DNA from: Maricaulis sp965228215
GTDB lineage: Bacteria; Pseudomonadota; Alphaproteobacteria; Caulobacterales; Maricaulaceae
Assembly: GCA_965228215.1 (NCBI GenBank)
Contig: OZ245800.1
Span: forward strand, 806,001-870,000
Reading direction: 5' to 3'
DNA: 64,000 nucleotides
Below the pieces are notes generated by a model. The model searched no databases and had not been told where the DNA came from. It saw nothing but the letters and a program-made list of their open reading frames with translations. Position 1 is the stretch's first letter. Every line of letters starts with the position of its first letter. This document shows positions 43,992 to 52,812 of the stretch, piece by piece. A program made the position numbers and the translations under genes.

Positions 43992-44981
43992 TCAGGATCC
44001 ACCGTCTCGCGACCAGCGGACCCGATGGTAATTCCAGGCATCCCGCACGATCACGTCGATGTCCGACCTTTGCGGCCGGAAGCCGAGCACCTGTCGCGCC
44101 ATCTCGGTATCGGCGTAGAGGACCGGCGGATCACCGACCCGGCGGTCATGCACTTCCGCAGGGATCTCCAGCCGGGTCTCGCGTTCGACCGCGCGCAAGA
44201 CCTCCAGCACGCTCGTACCAACCCCGGTGCCGAGATTGCAGGCGAAACTTTCATCGCCCGCCATCAGGCGATCCAGGGCTGCCAGGTGACCGGCGGCCAG
44301 GTCGTCGACATGGATGAAATCGCGCAGGCAGCTGCCGTCGGGCGTATCGTAATCCGTGCCGAAAACCCGCATCGGTCCCCCCAGACCGGCCGCCGCTTTC
44401 AGGGCGTTGGGTATCAGATGGGTTTCCGGATCATGCTCTTCACCGATATCGCCATCCGGACTGGCCCCGCAGGCATTGAAGTAACGCAACGCCGCGAAGC
44501 TGAGTTCGCCCGCACCGGCGGCGCTCTCCAGCATGAGTTCCACGGCGAGCTTGGACTTGCCGTAGGTATTGATCGGAGCGCGCGGATGGCTTTCGGTCAG
44601 AGGCAGGGATTGCGGTTCGCCGTAGACGGCGCAGGTCGAGGAGAAAACGAGGCGGCGGCAATCATGCGCCCGCATCGCCTCGATCACCCGCAATGAACCA
44701 GCGACATTATTGTCCCAGAACTCCAGCGGCCGGGCCTCGCCAATACCGACCTCGATCGACGCCGCGAAATGCATGACCGCGTCCGGCCGGTGTTCCGTGA
44801 ATGCCCAGGCGAGCGCTGCCGGGTCGCGGATATCTCCCTCGACCAGCGGCCCCCAGCGCACGAAATCGCGCTGCCCGGCGGTCAGATTGTCGAAGACAAC
44901 CGGTTCGTCGCCGCGCGCCGCAAGCGCCTTGGCAACATGGGAGCCGATATATCCGGCACCGCCGAGCACGAGTACTTTCAT
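43992..44981 (-). CDS. galE: UDP-glucose 4-epimerase
   Basis: 329 residues, SDR-type epimerase. NAD motif is LVLGGAGYIGSHVAKAL; the catalytic pair is in FSSTCAVYGEP (Ser/Thr) and YGKSKLAVE (Tyr-x3-Lys). It interconverts UDP-galactose and UDP-glucose, completing the Leloir pathway. ATG 44981 has GGAGGAG upstream and overlaps the galK stop (ATGA); a much longer upstream frame was rejected. Last of the galT-galK-galE unit. Confidence 0.96.
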   Translation of the reverse strand: MKVLVLGGAGYIGSHVAKALAARGDEPVVFDNLTAGQRDFVRWGPLVEGDIRDPAALAWAFTEHRPDAVMHFAASIEVGIGEARPLEFWDNNVAGSLRVIEAMRAHDCRRLVFSSTCAVYGEPQSLPLTESHPRAPINTYGKSKLAVELMLESAAGAGELSFAALRYFNACGASPDGDIGEEHDPETHLIPNALKAAAGLGGPMRVFGTDYDTPDGSCLRDFIHVDDLAAGHLAALDRLMAGDESFACNLGTGVGTSVLEVLRAVERETRLEIPAEVHDRRVGDPPVLYADTEMARQVLGFRPQRSDIDVIVRDAWNYHRVRWSRDGGS

Positions 44982-46048
44982 GATGCGCCTCCTCCGATCA
45001 GGCTGACCATGCGCGCCCGCGGATGCCGGTCCGAAACCCTCGACCACCAGGCCTCGCCCTCTCCTGCCGGAAGCAGGGCAACGATACATCCGCCGAAACC
45101 GGCACCGGTGATGCGGGTGCCGACGGCGCCCAGTTCAAGACTATCGGCAACGAGCCCATCGATGCCCGGTGTCGAGACGCGGAAATCATCCCGCAGCGAC
45201 GTGTGGCTGTCATTCATCGCCTCGCCGAAGGCCTGAAGGTCATCCGTCCGCAACAGATCAGCCGCGCGGCGGGCCCGCCTGTCTTCCTCGATCACATGCC
45301 GCGCCACCGGCCGCAGCTCATCCTCCAGCCGGGCAAGCCGCGCCGGGTCCACACCGCACAGATCCGTGACGCCCAGCGCCTGGCACGCCGCCTCGCAGGC
45401 ATTACGCCGATCGGCATAGGCGCCGTCGGCCAGCGCCCGGTCTTCACCGGAATGCACGACCGCGAAACTCCAGCCGGCCGGAATGGCGAGCCGCTCATAG
45501 GCCAGGTCCGACGTATCAAGCGCGATGACCTCTCCCGGCACAGCCAGGGCTACGGCCATCTGGTCCATGATGCCGCACGGAACACCGATGAAGTCGTTCT
45601 CCACGCGCCGGGCCAGTTTCGCGATCTCGACGCGTTGTGTCTCGTCGGCGGGGCCGTGCGCCGCCAGAAGCGTCGCGACGATCACGGCTGCGGACGAGGA
45701 CAGACCGGCACCGGCGGGCATCGTGCTGGCGATCGCCACCTCGCACCCACCACTGATCCAGCCCTGGGATCGTGCTGACTGGAGCGCCCCCCTGACATAG
45801 TCGGACCAGTGGCCCGCCGCATGGGCGTCCGACGCGAAACGCGCTTCGCCGTCAAAATCCTGCGAGTGAATGACGTCGTGATCGCTGCTCTCGCGCAGGG
45901 CGAGCTCGACACCGACCGGCAACGCCGCGGGCAAGACCATGCCGCCGTTGAAATCCACCCATTCGCCGATGAGATTGACCCGCGCCGGCGCCCGCACAGT
46001 CCGGTCGGGATCGGTCCTGAAGCGGGATCTGAACAGGGTCTCGATCAT
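44978..46048 (-). CDS. galK: Galactokinase (GHMP family)
   Basis: 356 residues. GHMP motifs: RAPARVNLIGEWVDFNGG at about 19-36, ATP-binding PAGAGLSSSAAV, and C-terminal GAGFGGCIVAL. In E. coli and most galactokinases the first motif reads GEHTDYNGG, where His and Asp help hold galactose; here Trp30 and Val31 replace His-Thr while Glu29 and Asp32 are kept. Position in the gal operon supports galactose 1-phosphorylation. A shifted sugar preference is possible and untested. Overlaps galT and galE by 4 bases each. Confidence 0.92.
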   Translation of the reverse strand: MIETLFRSRFRTDPDRTVRAPARVNLIGEWVDFNGGMVLPAALPVGVELALRESSDHDVIHSQDFDGEARFASDAHAAGHWSDYVRGALQSARSQGWISGGCEVAIASTMPAGAGLSSSAAVIVATLLAAHGPADETQRVEIAKLARRVENDFIGVPCGIMDQMAVALAVPGEVIALDTSDLAYERLAIPAGWSFAVVHSGEDRALADGAYADRRNACEAACQALGVTDLCGVDPARLARLEDELRPVARHVIEEDRRARRAADLLRTDDLQAFGEAMNDSHTSLRDDFRVSTPGIDGLVADSLELGAVGTRITGAGFGGCIVALLPAGEGEAWWSRVSDRHPRARMVSLIGGGAS

Positions 46049-47103
46049 GTCTCACGCAAGGCCCTGGCTGCCTCCTGCGGATCGACATCTACCGTGAAAA
46101 CGCCCGTCGATTGCTCGACGCCTGCCAGGTATTTCAGCCGGCCGGCGGAGCGCATGATCGGGTAGAATTGTACCGTGAACTGGAATTTCCCGCTGGTCTC
46201 CCGGGGCGCGGCCTGGACATTCATCATCAACGGCATGGGTGCATCGAAGAGCGCATCATAGCGGCGCGTCATCTCGCCCAGCAAACCGGCAAGCCCCTCG
46301 ATCTCCTCCGCGCTCATTTCCCACGGACCGGCAACGCGGCGTTCGCAGCTGAGCCAGGTCTCGTAGGGGAAGCGCCCGAAGGGCGGCGCATAGGCATGCA
46401 CCGGTCCCGCCGAAGCAATCGCGAAAGCCTCACCCCATGCACGACGATCGGCGTCGAGGTCGTAACCGGCCCCGAAGGCAGCCTCGGCTCTCGCCTGCGG
46501 ATCGGGCACGAAGGGGAAGGCATAGAGCTGGCCATGCGGATGGGCCAGTGTGACACCGACGGCATCCCCCCGGTTCTCGAACGGCAGGACATAGGCCGAA
46601 CCGGCATCGAAATGCGCGGCATAACGATCGATCCAGGCTTCCACCAGGAGAATGCGTCGATCCTGGCTGAGCGTGGCCAGATTGCCCTCGCTCTCCGGCG
46701 CATAAACAACCACTTCGCATTGCCCGGCTGCACGCCCCGTCTGCCACGGCGCCGCAGCCGCATCAGGACTGTCGTGATGCAGGCTTGGAAACCGATTGCC
46801 GAATACGGCCAGTTCAAAATCCTCGAACGGGATCTCGGTGACGGGTCCGTCCGGAGCGGCCGGCGCAAGCGGGTCGGCTGCCGTGCTCGGCTTGAATGTC
46901 CGGTTCTGGCGATGCGGTGAATAGATTGACCAATTGCCCAGCAGAGGGTGTCGCCGCAATTGCGATCCGGTGGACACCGGGTCGGTGAACTCGCCGCCGA
47001 CCGGCTTCCCCGGGGGTTCATAGCCGAACAGGATCAGTTCCCGGCCGTCCGGCTTCTGATGCCGGTGGCGGTGATAGGTCCGGCAATGCCCGTCGATCTT
47101 CAT
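46045..47103 (-). CDS. galT: Galactose-1-phosphate uridylyltransferase
   Basis: 352 residues, HIT superfamily. The nucleophile is His190 in AHPHGQLYAFPF. The early motif HPLLGNWSIYSPHRQNRTFKPS and NRFPSLHHD fit GalT. The N-terminus has a His-rich stretch (GHCRTYHRHRHQKPDG) before RELILFGYE, as in some actinobacterial GalTs. First gene of the gal operon and divergent from the symporter gene, with 174 bases between them. Confidence 0.94.
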   Translation of the reverse strand: MKIDGHCRTYHRHRHQKPDGRELILFGYEPPGKPVGGEFTDPVSTGSQLRRHPLLGNWSIYSPHRQNRTFKPSTAADPLAPAAPDGPVTEIPFEDFELAVFGNRFPSLHHDSPDAAAAPWQTGRAAGQCEVVVYAPESEGNLATLSQDRRILLVEAWIDRYAAHFDAGSAYVLPFENRGDAVGVTLAHPHGQLYAFPFVPDPQARAEAAFGAGYDLDADRRAWGEAFAIASAGPVHAYAPPFGRFPYETWLSCERRVAGPWEMSAEEIEGLAGLLGEMTRRYDALFDAPMPLMMNVQAAPRETSGKFQFTVQFYPIMRSAGRLKYLAGVEQSTGVFTVDVDPQEAARALRET

Positions 47104-47176
47104 GCCCGACCACCCCTCTGCCGGATCCCGTTTCCCTGACTTCGTCTCTAGCGGTCTTCGGCTGCCGCGTCATCAT

Positions 47177-47190
47177 CACTCGGTCGAGTG
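47177..47190. promoter_or_regulatory. Palindrome in galT/symporter intergenic region
   Basis: CACTCG, two bases, CGAGTG: perfect 6-base arms, between the divergent galT and symporter genes. A galactose-responsive repressor could bind here. No regulator gene is present in the locus. Confidence 0.4.
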
Positions 47191-47277
47191 CAGCTGGTTT
47201 CAACGCAGAACTTGCCTCCCGGGCGGAATTGGCCGTCTATTGCGGACGGGATGGACGAGCGTCGGGGGAGAGCGCGC

Positions 47278-48717
47278 ATGGAATCCGGACTGGGTATCAA
47301 TGGCGTGCAGGCCGCCGTCTTTGTCTTCATCACCATCGCCATCGGCGTTCTCACCATGTGGCGGGTCTCCGTCATGAAGAAGGAAGCGACCGATTCCGAG
47401 ACGGAATACTTCCTTGCCGGCCGCAGTCTCGGCTGGATCCTTGTGGCCGGCTCGATCACCCTCACCAATCTATCCACCGACCAGCTGGTCGGCATGAACG
47501 GCAATCAGATGGCGCTGCTGGCCTGGTGGGAACTGGCCGCGGTGGTCGGCCTGCTGATCCTCGCCTTCGTCTTCCTGCCCATCTATTACAAGAACCAGTG
47601 CCGCACGACGACGGAATTGCTGGGTCAGCGCTATAATGACAGCAATATCAGAGCCTTGATTGCTGCGCTCTTCCTGGCGGGCAATATCATCGTCTTCCTG
47701 CCGGTCATGCTCTACACCGGCTCGCTCTTCCTGCAATCGATGTTCGGCCTCGACCTGCCGATCATCTTCATCGCGACGCCGCTGGCCCTGATCGGTGCGG
47801 CCTATGCCGTGTTCGGAGGCCTGCGTGCCGTGGCCGTGTCGGATGCGATCAGCGGAGTCGGCGTTCTTGGCCTCGCCGTGCTCGTTGTCGTCCTCGCGCT
47901 CAAGGCCATCGATTTCGATCTCGGCGATATTCCGCCGGAACGCCTCAGCATGGTCGGCTCGGACGACTCGCCGATCCCGTGGCACACCCTGCTCACCGGC
48001 ATGATCTTCATCCAGATCTTCTACTGGAGCACCAACCAGACCATCACCCAGCGCGCCATGGCCGCAAAAAGCCTCAAGGAGGCGCAGAAAGGCGTGCTGG
48101 CCGCCGCGGGCATTCGTCTGCTGATCGTGCCGGCCATCGTGGTGATCCCGGGCATTGTCGCCTTCAAACTCTTCGGTGATGTCGGCGATGCCGCCTATGG
48201 CCAGATCGTGGCCGCGGTCCTGCCATCCTGGCTGTCCGGAGCCTTCGCCGCGATGATCGCCGCCGCTGTCCTGACCAGTTTCAACTCGGTGCTGAACTCG
48301 TCGACCACGCTCTACGTGCTCGACATCCACGAGACCTATTTCGACTCCACGCCCAATGTTGCGCGGATGAACACTGTGATCACGCTGGGCTTCGTCGTGC
48401 TGGCTCTGCTGCTCGTGCCGCTCTACGAGGGCACGCCGAGCATCATCAATCTCGTGCAGCAATTATTCGGTCTGCTGTCCATGCCGATCCTGTCGGCCTT
48501 CATCGTCGGTCTGATGTTCCGCAATGTCGGCGCGGGTGCGGCGATGGTCGGTGTGCTGTCAGGCACTGCGATCTATGCCGGTTTCACCTTTCTCTGGACG
48601 CCGATCCACTACATCCACCTGATGTTCATCACGCTGATCGCCTGCATCCTGATTGCCCTCGTCTACAACCGCGTCGTACTGGGCAACCGGGCGGATTTCG
48701 TCGGCATGCCGCGCTAG
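47278..48717 (+). CDS. Sodium:solute symporter (SLC5/SSS family), probable sugar transporter
   Basis: 479 residues with about 13 membrane helices. SSS family patterns are clear: NLSTDQLVGMNGNQMALLAWWELAA in helix 1-2, TTTELLGQRY after it, and SVLNSSTTLYVLDIH in the helix 8 region. These resemble vibrio SglT. ATG 47278 has GGGGGAG upstream; the longer frame from 47188 starts in the promoter region. Gene context (Leloir genes on one side, two galactosidases on the other) indicates uptake of galactose or a galactoside by sodium gradient. Confidence 0.93.
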   Translation: MESGLGINGVQAAVFVFITIAIGVLTMWRVSVMKKEATDSETEYFLAGRSLGWILVAGSITLTNLSTDQLVGMNGNQMALLAWWELAAVVGLLILAFVFLPIYYKNQCRTTTELLGQRYNDSNIRALIAALFLAGNIIVFLPVMLYTGSLFLQSMFGLDLPIIFIATPLALIGAAYAVFGGLRAVAVSDAISGVGVLGLAVLVVVLALKAIDFDLGDIPPERLSMVGSDDSPIPWHTLLTGMIFIQIFYWSTNQTITQRAMAAKSLKEAQKGVLAAAGIRLLIVPAIVVIPGIVAFKLFGDVGDAAYGQIVAAVLPSWLSGAFAAMIAAAVLTSFNSVLNSSTTLYVLDIHETYFDSTPNVARMNTVITLGFVVLALLLVPLYEGTPSIINLVQQLFGLLSMPILSAFIVGLMFRNVGAGAAMVGVLSGTAIYAGFTFLWTPIHYIHLMFITLIACILIALVYNRVVLGNRADFVGMPR

Positions 48718-50654
48718 TCCCGCCAGGCCGCAACGCCGGCCGGACGCAGGTCTGCGCCGCCGAGGACGTAGTCCGCATTGTCTGGTGCAATGCCTGCCAG
48801 CGAACCCGGCTCGGGTCCGTAATTGAAGGCAAAGCGAAGATCACCGAGGCGACGCAAGCGAATATCCGGCGAGGTGAGGGTCAGCGGTATGCCGGCTTCA
48901 GTCGCCAGCTCGGCGATGACCCGGCCCAGCAATTCGCCCTGCGGCCAGCCGGCCAGATAATTCCAGTTATCGCGGGACAGCCAAAAGGGTGATCCGTCGG
49001 CAAAACGGGCGCGCGGGGCCAGTCCGGTTTCGATGTCCTCGCGCCAGCGCTCAACCGCGAGGTTTTCTCCGGCCAGCTCGATGATCTCGGTCTTGCCCGG
49101 ACGCAGGCTCTCGACCCGCGTCACCTTGAGCGGCAGATGGGTTTGCAGTGGTCCGGGCGGAAGCTCTGGCGGCAGCTGGAAACTCTCCGTCTTGGATCCC
49201 GTCCGGCACAGGCAGAGGACGCGCGCGTCGAGTTTTGCGAGGCCGGCCACGTCCTGGTCCGACAGGTGGGGCAGGCCCGGGATCACAACCAGCCGATAGC
49301 CCGACAGGTCGGCATCTGGCGGCAGGATATCGATGTCCAGGCCGAGTCGCCGCAACACGCCATAGGTCTCGAATGCCTGCCGCAGAAGGTCCAGTCCGAC
49401 ACCCTGCGGCTGGGCCTGGTGGGTCCACTGGCCGTCATAGGAGAAGAGCAAGGCGACATCGGCCCGGCGAGTGTCCTGGTCTGCGATCGAAACAAGGTCG
49501 TCCGCGACCTGTCTCGCCTCGGCCAGAGCCGGAGCCGGTTGATCGTCGGGACGCAGCAGACCCGCGTGCATCTGTTCCTGCGCGAACGGGCATTGCCTCC
49601 AGCGGAACCAGCTGACGAGATCGGCACCATGGGCCAGCGCCTCGAGGCTCCACAAACGTACCATGCCCGGCAAGGGCGCCGGATTGTTCGGCGCCCAGTT
49701 CACCGGACCGGGTTGTTGCTCCATCACGCCCCACTTGCCGGAACAACCGCGATAGAGATCGTGATGGAAGGCCTGGAAGTCCGGATGTCCCTGGCGCAGC
49801 CAGTGCTGTTTTTCGTCCTCTGACACCGGGCTGAGATCCAGGAAACCCAGCGGGTAGCTGTCCCAGGTGGCGATATCGATATCGGCGCCGACCTTATGAT
49901 GGTCGAACGCCATGAAGGCGCCCATGAAATTGTGCGTAATCTCCCGGCCCGGGCTGAGCCGGCGCAAGATCTCGACCTGTTCCCGGTTGAAGCTGACGAC
50001 CTGGTCCGAACAGAAACGCTGATAATCGAGCACGTGGGACGGATTGGGTTCGGTCACCGTGCCGACAGGCGTCTCGACCTCGGCGAAACTGCGATAGGTC
50101 TGGCTCCAGAAGACATTACCCCAGGCCCGGTTCAGCGTATCGACATCGCCATAACGAGCTGCCAGCCACTCCCGGAATGCCTCGAGCGCGGCTGGAGAAT
50201 AACTCTCTACCGTGTCGTGACAGCCATATTCATTGTCCGTCTGCCACATGACGACCGCGGGATGCTCGCCGTAGCGCTTGGCCATTTCCGTCGTGATCCG
50301 GCGCGAATGCTCGCGATAGACCGGACTGGAAAAACAATAGTGCCGGCGCGATCCGAAACCGCGTTCGCGGCCGTGCGCGTCGATTGCCAGAATTTCCGGG
50401 TGCTGGTCGATCAGCCATTTCGGCGGCGTGGCGGTGGGTGTCCCCAGAATGAGTTTCAGGCCTGCATCCCCGAGCGTATCGATCGCTCGGTCGAACCAGT
50501 CCCAGTCATATCGTCCGGGATCCGGTTCGAAGAGCGCCCAGGCGAATTCGCCGATCCGTACATGGGTGATACCGGTCTCGACCATCCGGGCGGCGTCCCG
50601 TGCCCACATCTCCTCGGGCCAGTGTTCGGGGTAGTAGCAGACACCCAGCCTCAT
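48714..50654 (-). CDS. Beta-galactosidase, family GH42
   Basis: 646 residues. The GH42 catalytic pair is Glu142 (acid/base, in WQTDNEYGCH) and Glu312 (nucleophile, in GVMEQQPGPVNW), at nearly the same positions as in Thermus A4 beta-galactosidase. The start sequence MRLGVCYYPEHWP is typical. There is no signal peptide, so it acts in the cytoplasm on imported beta-galactosides. It follows the alpha-galactosidase gene with an ATGA overlap and converges on the symporter gene. Confidence 0.95.
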   Translation of the reverse strand: MRLGVCYYPEHWPEEMWARDAARMVETGITHVRIGEFAWALFEPDPGRYDWDWFDRAIDTLGDAGLKLILGTPTATPPKWLIDQHPEILAIDAHGRERGFGSRRHYCFSSPVYREHSRRITTEMAKRYGEHPAVVMWQTDNEYGCHDTVESYSPAALEAFREWLAARYGDVDTLNRAWGNVFWSQTYRSFAEVETPVGTVTEPNPSHVLDYQRFCSDQVVSFNREQVEILRRLSPGREITHNFMGAFMAFDHHKVGADIDIATWDSYPLGFLDLSPVSEDEKQHWLRQGHPDFQAFHHDLYRGCSGKWGVMEQQPGPVNWAPNNPAPLPGMVRLWSLEALAHGADLVSWFRWRQCPFAQEQMHAGLLRPDDQPAPALAEARQVADDLVSIADQDTRRADVALLFSYDGQWTHQAQPQGVGLDLLRQAFETYGVLRRLGLDIDILPPDADLSGYRLVVIPGLPHLSDQDVAGLAKLDARVLCLCRTGSKTESFQLPPELPPGPLQTHLPLKVTRVESLRPGKTEIIELAGENLAVERWREDIETGLAPRARFADGSPFWLSRDNWNYLAGWPQGELLGRVIAELATEAGIPLTLTSPDIRLRRLGDLRFAFNYGPEPGSLAGIAPDNADYVLGGADLRPAGVAAWRD

Positions 50655-52714
50655 GACGGGATCCTTTCGAGCAAGATCAGGCGCGCGGTCTCGGCGCGGC
50701 CCGGGTCCAGAACTTCACCGGTCTGCATCAGCGCCCGGCCGGAATAGTCTCCCAGCGGCCATTCCGCCGGTTCGCCCTGCAGGGCCAGTTCTGTCATCGC
50801 ATAGTTTGCATCAGGGTCGAGCCCCGCCAGACGGATCCGCGCTGCGAGCGGTCTCTCCGGTGTCGAGACGCGGGCGATACGCAGCGCCGCCCTGGCTCCG
50901 TCCTCGCTCACGAGCAGCGCCGCGTCCGGATCATCGCCGGCCTCGCTTAGACGCCACAGGCGCGCACGACCCATCCAGTCGCGATGCTGTTTGTACGCGT
51001 CGATGCCGCGAGCGAGCACGGCCCTTTCCTCGGGCGACAGGCGCTCGGGATCGGCCTCGATCCCCAGATGGCCAAAAAAGGCGACCGGGACACGAAAACT
51101 CATCGGCAGGCTGCGGCCTGTCATGGGATTGGGCGCCGGTCCGACATGCGCACCGAGGAGTTCCGGCGGCATCAGCAGGCTCGCGGCGCGCTGGATCCGG
51201 ATACGGTCGATCGCGTCGGTCGCATCGCTCGTCCAGAAGCGGGTGACATGGGGCAGGATGCCCAGATCAATCCGGCCTCCGCCACTGGCGCAGCTCTCGA
51301 TCTCGACCTCCGGGAAGCGCTCGCGAAGCCGCGCCAGCAACGCGTACAAGGCCGCTGTCTGCGCACCGCCACGCTCCACCCCGTCTCTGCGGGCGGGATA
51401 GAGATCGCGATTGCAATCCCATTTTAGATAATCGATGGCGTATTCATCCAGCAGTGCCGAAAGCCGTTCGAACAGATAGTCCGACACCTCGCCGAGCGAC
51501 AGGTCGAGCACGAGCTGGTTGCGACCGGTCGGCAGGTCCTGGCCCGGATGACCGAGCACCCAGTCCGGATGCCGGCGGAAGAGGTCCGAGTCGGGGCTGA
51601 CCATTTCCGGTTCGACCCATAGCCCGAAACTCATGCCCTCTCCGTGCACCGTCTCGATCAACGGGCCCAGGCCCGCGGCAAACCGGTCTGCGTCAACGAA
51701 CCAGTCGCCGAGGCTGGTCGTGTCGTCTCGCCGACCGCTGAACCAGCCATCATCAAGGATGAAACGCTCGGCCCCCAGTGCAGCGGCGGAGCGCGCCAGT
51801 TCACGGCAGGACGCGTCGGAAACATCGAAATACCGGGCCTCCCAGGTATTGAAATGCACCTTGCGCCGGACCGGACGCGACTGGCTGCGCGCATAGGCAT
51901 GAAGCTCGTGGGAAAGAGCCGAGAACCCATCCTCCGTCACGGCGAGCACGGCTCTCGGCAAGTCCAGCACCTCGCCGGGCTCGAGCCGGATCTCGCCCGG
52001 TGCCAGATCACGCTCGGCGAGGATCTGGGCACTGCCGTCGACCGATCTTTCCACGGCCAGCCGGAAGGATCCGCTCCAAGCGAGATGACAGGCCATGGCA
52101 CGACCTGCGCGCTCGCTCGTGGCGGGTTCGCAGACGATCAGCGACGGGCCTCCATCGAACCCGGGTCGCCCGCCCCGTCCGACCTGCTCGATCCGGCCGC
52201 CCCCGAAGGCGCGGCGATTGACATGCCCCTCCCGGCCCCAGGCACCGGTATGCGTCAGGACCTCACCGGCCCAGTCGGGGGCCGGCAGGAGAAGCGAGGC
52301 CGCGCGAAGAATGTCGATCGTCGCATCGCCCCTGTTTTCCAGCCGGGCCTCGCAGACAAGAACATCACCGTCGAAACGCAATTCCTGGAAGACGCAGCAG
52401 CCCGTATCCGGGTCATCGGCCGTGAGCTCGATCCGATCTCCTCGCAACGCCGCGCGGACGGCCGTGTAATCCACCCTCCGGCGATCACCGGTGCGGACGG
52501 CGTCGAGCTGGCTGATGCCATGAAACCCGGCACCATGCCGGGCCAGCTGGCAGGGACCGACCGGATGATCCGGGCTCGCAGGCAGGCGCTGGAAACCGTG
52601 TTCGCCTGCGGGCGGTGCGCTATCGGCCGGCCCGAACCAATCGAGATGCCATTCACCCGGCGCCGCCTCGCGGATGCGCAGACTGTTCCGGTCGCCTGAA
52701 ATTTCGAGAATCAC
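50651..52714 (-). CDS. Alpha-galactosidase, family GH36
   Basis: 687 residues. N-terminal beta-sandwich domain (about 1-280), then the (beta/alpha)8 barrel. Nucleophile Asp433 lies in DYLKWDCNRD and acid/base Asp497 in FWTSDATD; both motifs are GH36 signatures. Cytoplasmic, no signal peptide. Start GTG 52714 with GGGGAC upstream. It is first of a two-gene unit with the GH42 enzyme, so mixed alpha/beta-galactosides such as those from algae or plants may be used. Confidence 0.95.
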   Translation of the reverse strand: MILEISGDRNSLRIREAAPGEWHLDWFGPADSAPPAGEHGFQRLPASPDHPVGPCQLARHGAGFHGISQLDAVRTGDRRRVDYTAVRAALRGDRIELTADDPDTGCCVFQELRFDGDVLVCEARLENRGDATIDILRAASLLLPAPDWAGEVLTHTGAWGREGHVNRRAFGGGRIEQVGRGGRPGFDGGPSLIVCEPATSERAGRAMACHLAWSGSFRLAVERSVDGSAQILAERDLAPGEIRLEPGEVLDLPRAVLAVTEDGFSALSHELHAYARSQSRPVRRKVHFNTWEARYFDVSDASCRELARSAAALGAERFILDDGWFSGRRDDTTSLGDWFVDADRFAAGLGPLIETVHGEGMSFGLWVEPEMVSPDSDLFRRHPDWVLGHPGQDLPTGRNQLVLDLSLGEVSDYLFERLSALLDEYAIDYLKWDCNRDLYPARRDGVERGGAQTAALYALLARLRERFPEVEIESCASGGGRIDLGILPHVTRFWTSDATDAIDRIRIQRAASLLMPPELLGAHVGPAPNPMTGRSLPMSFRVPVAFFGHLGIEADPERLSPEERAVLARGIDAYKQHRDWMGRARLWRLSEAGDDPDAALLVSEDGARAALRIARVSTPERPLAARIRLAGLDPDANYAMTELALQGEPAEWPLGDYSGRALMQTGEVLDPGRAETARLILLERIPS

Positions 52715-52812
52715 CCGCGTCCCCGCACCCGATCGATTGGTCCGCGATCATGCGAAAGCCCGAATACGCCGTCCAGCAGAATCAGGCCGAACGCCCCCTG
52801 GCATGCACCGGT

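Noticed and set aside
44982..45089. Upstream extension of galE
   Set aside because: Lies within galK; ATG 44981 has GGAGGAG and starts at the Rossmann motif.
47188..47277. Upstream extension of the sodium:solute symporter
   Set aside because: It would cover the promoter region and palindrome, and ATG 47278 has the strong ribosome binding site.
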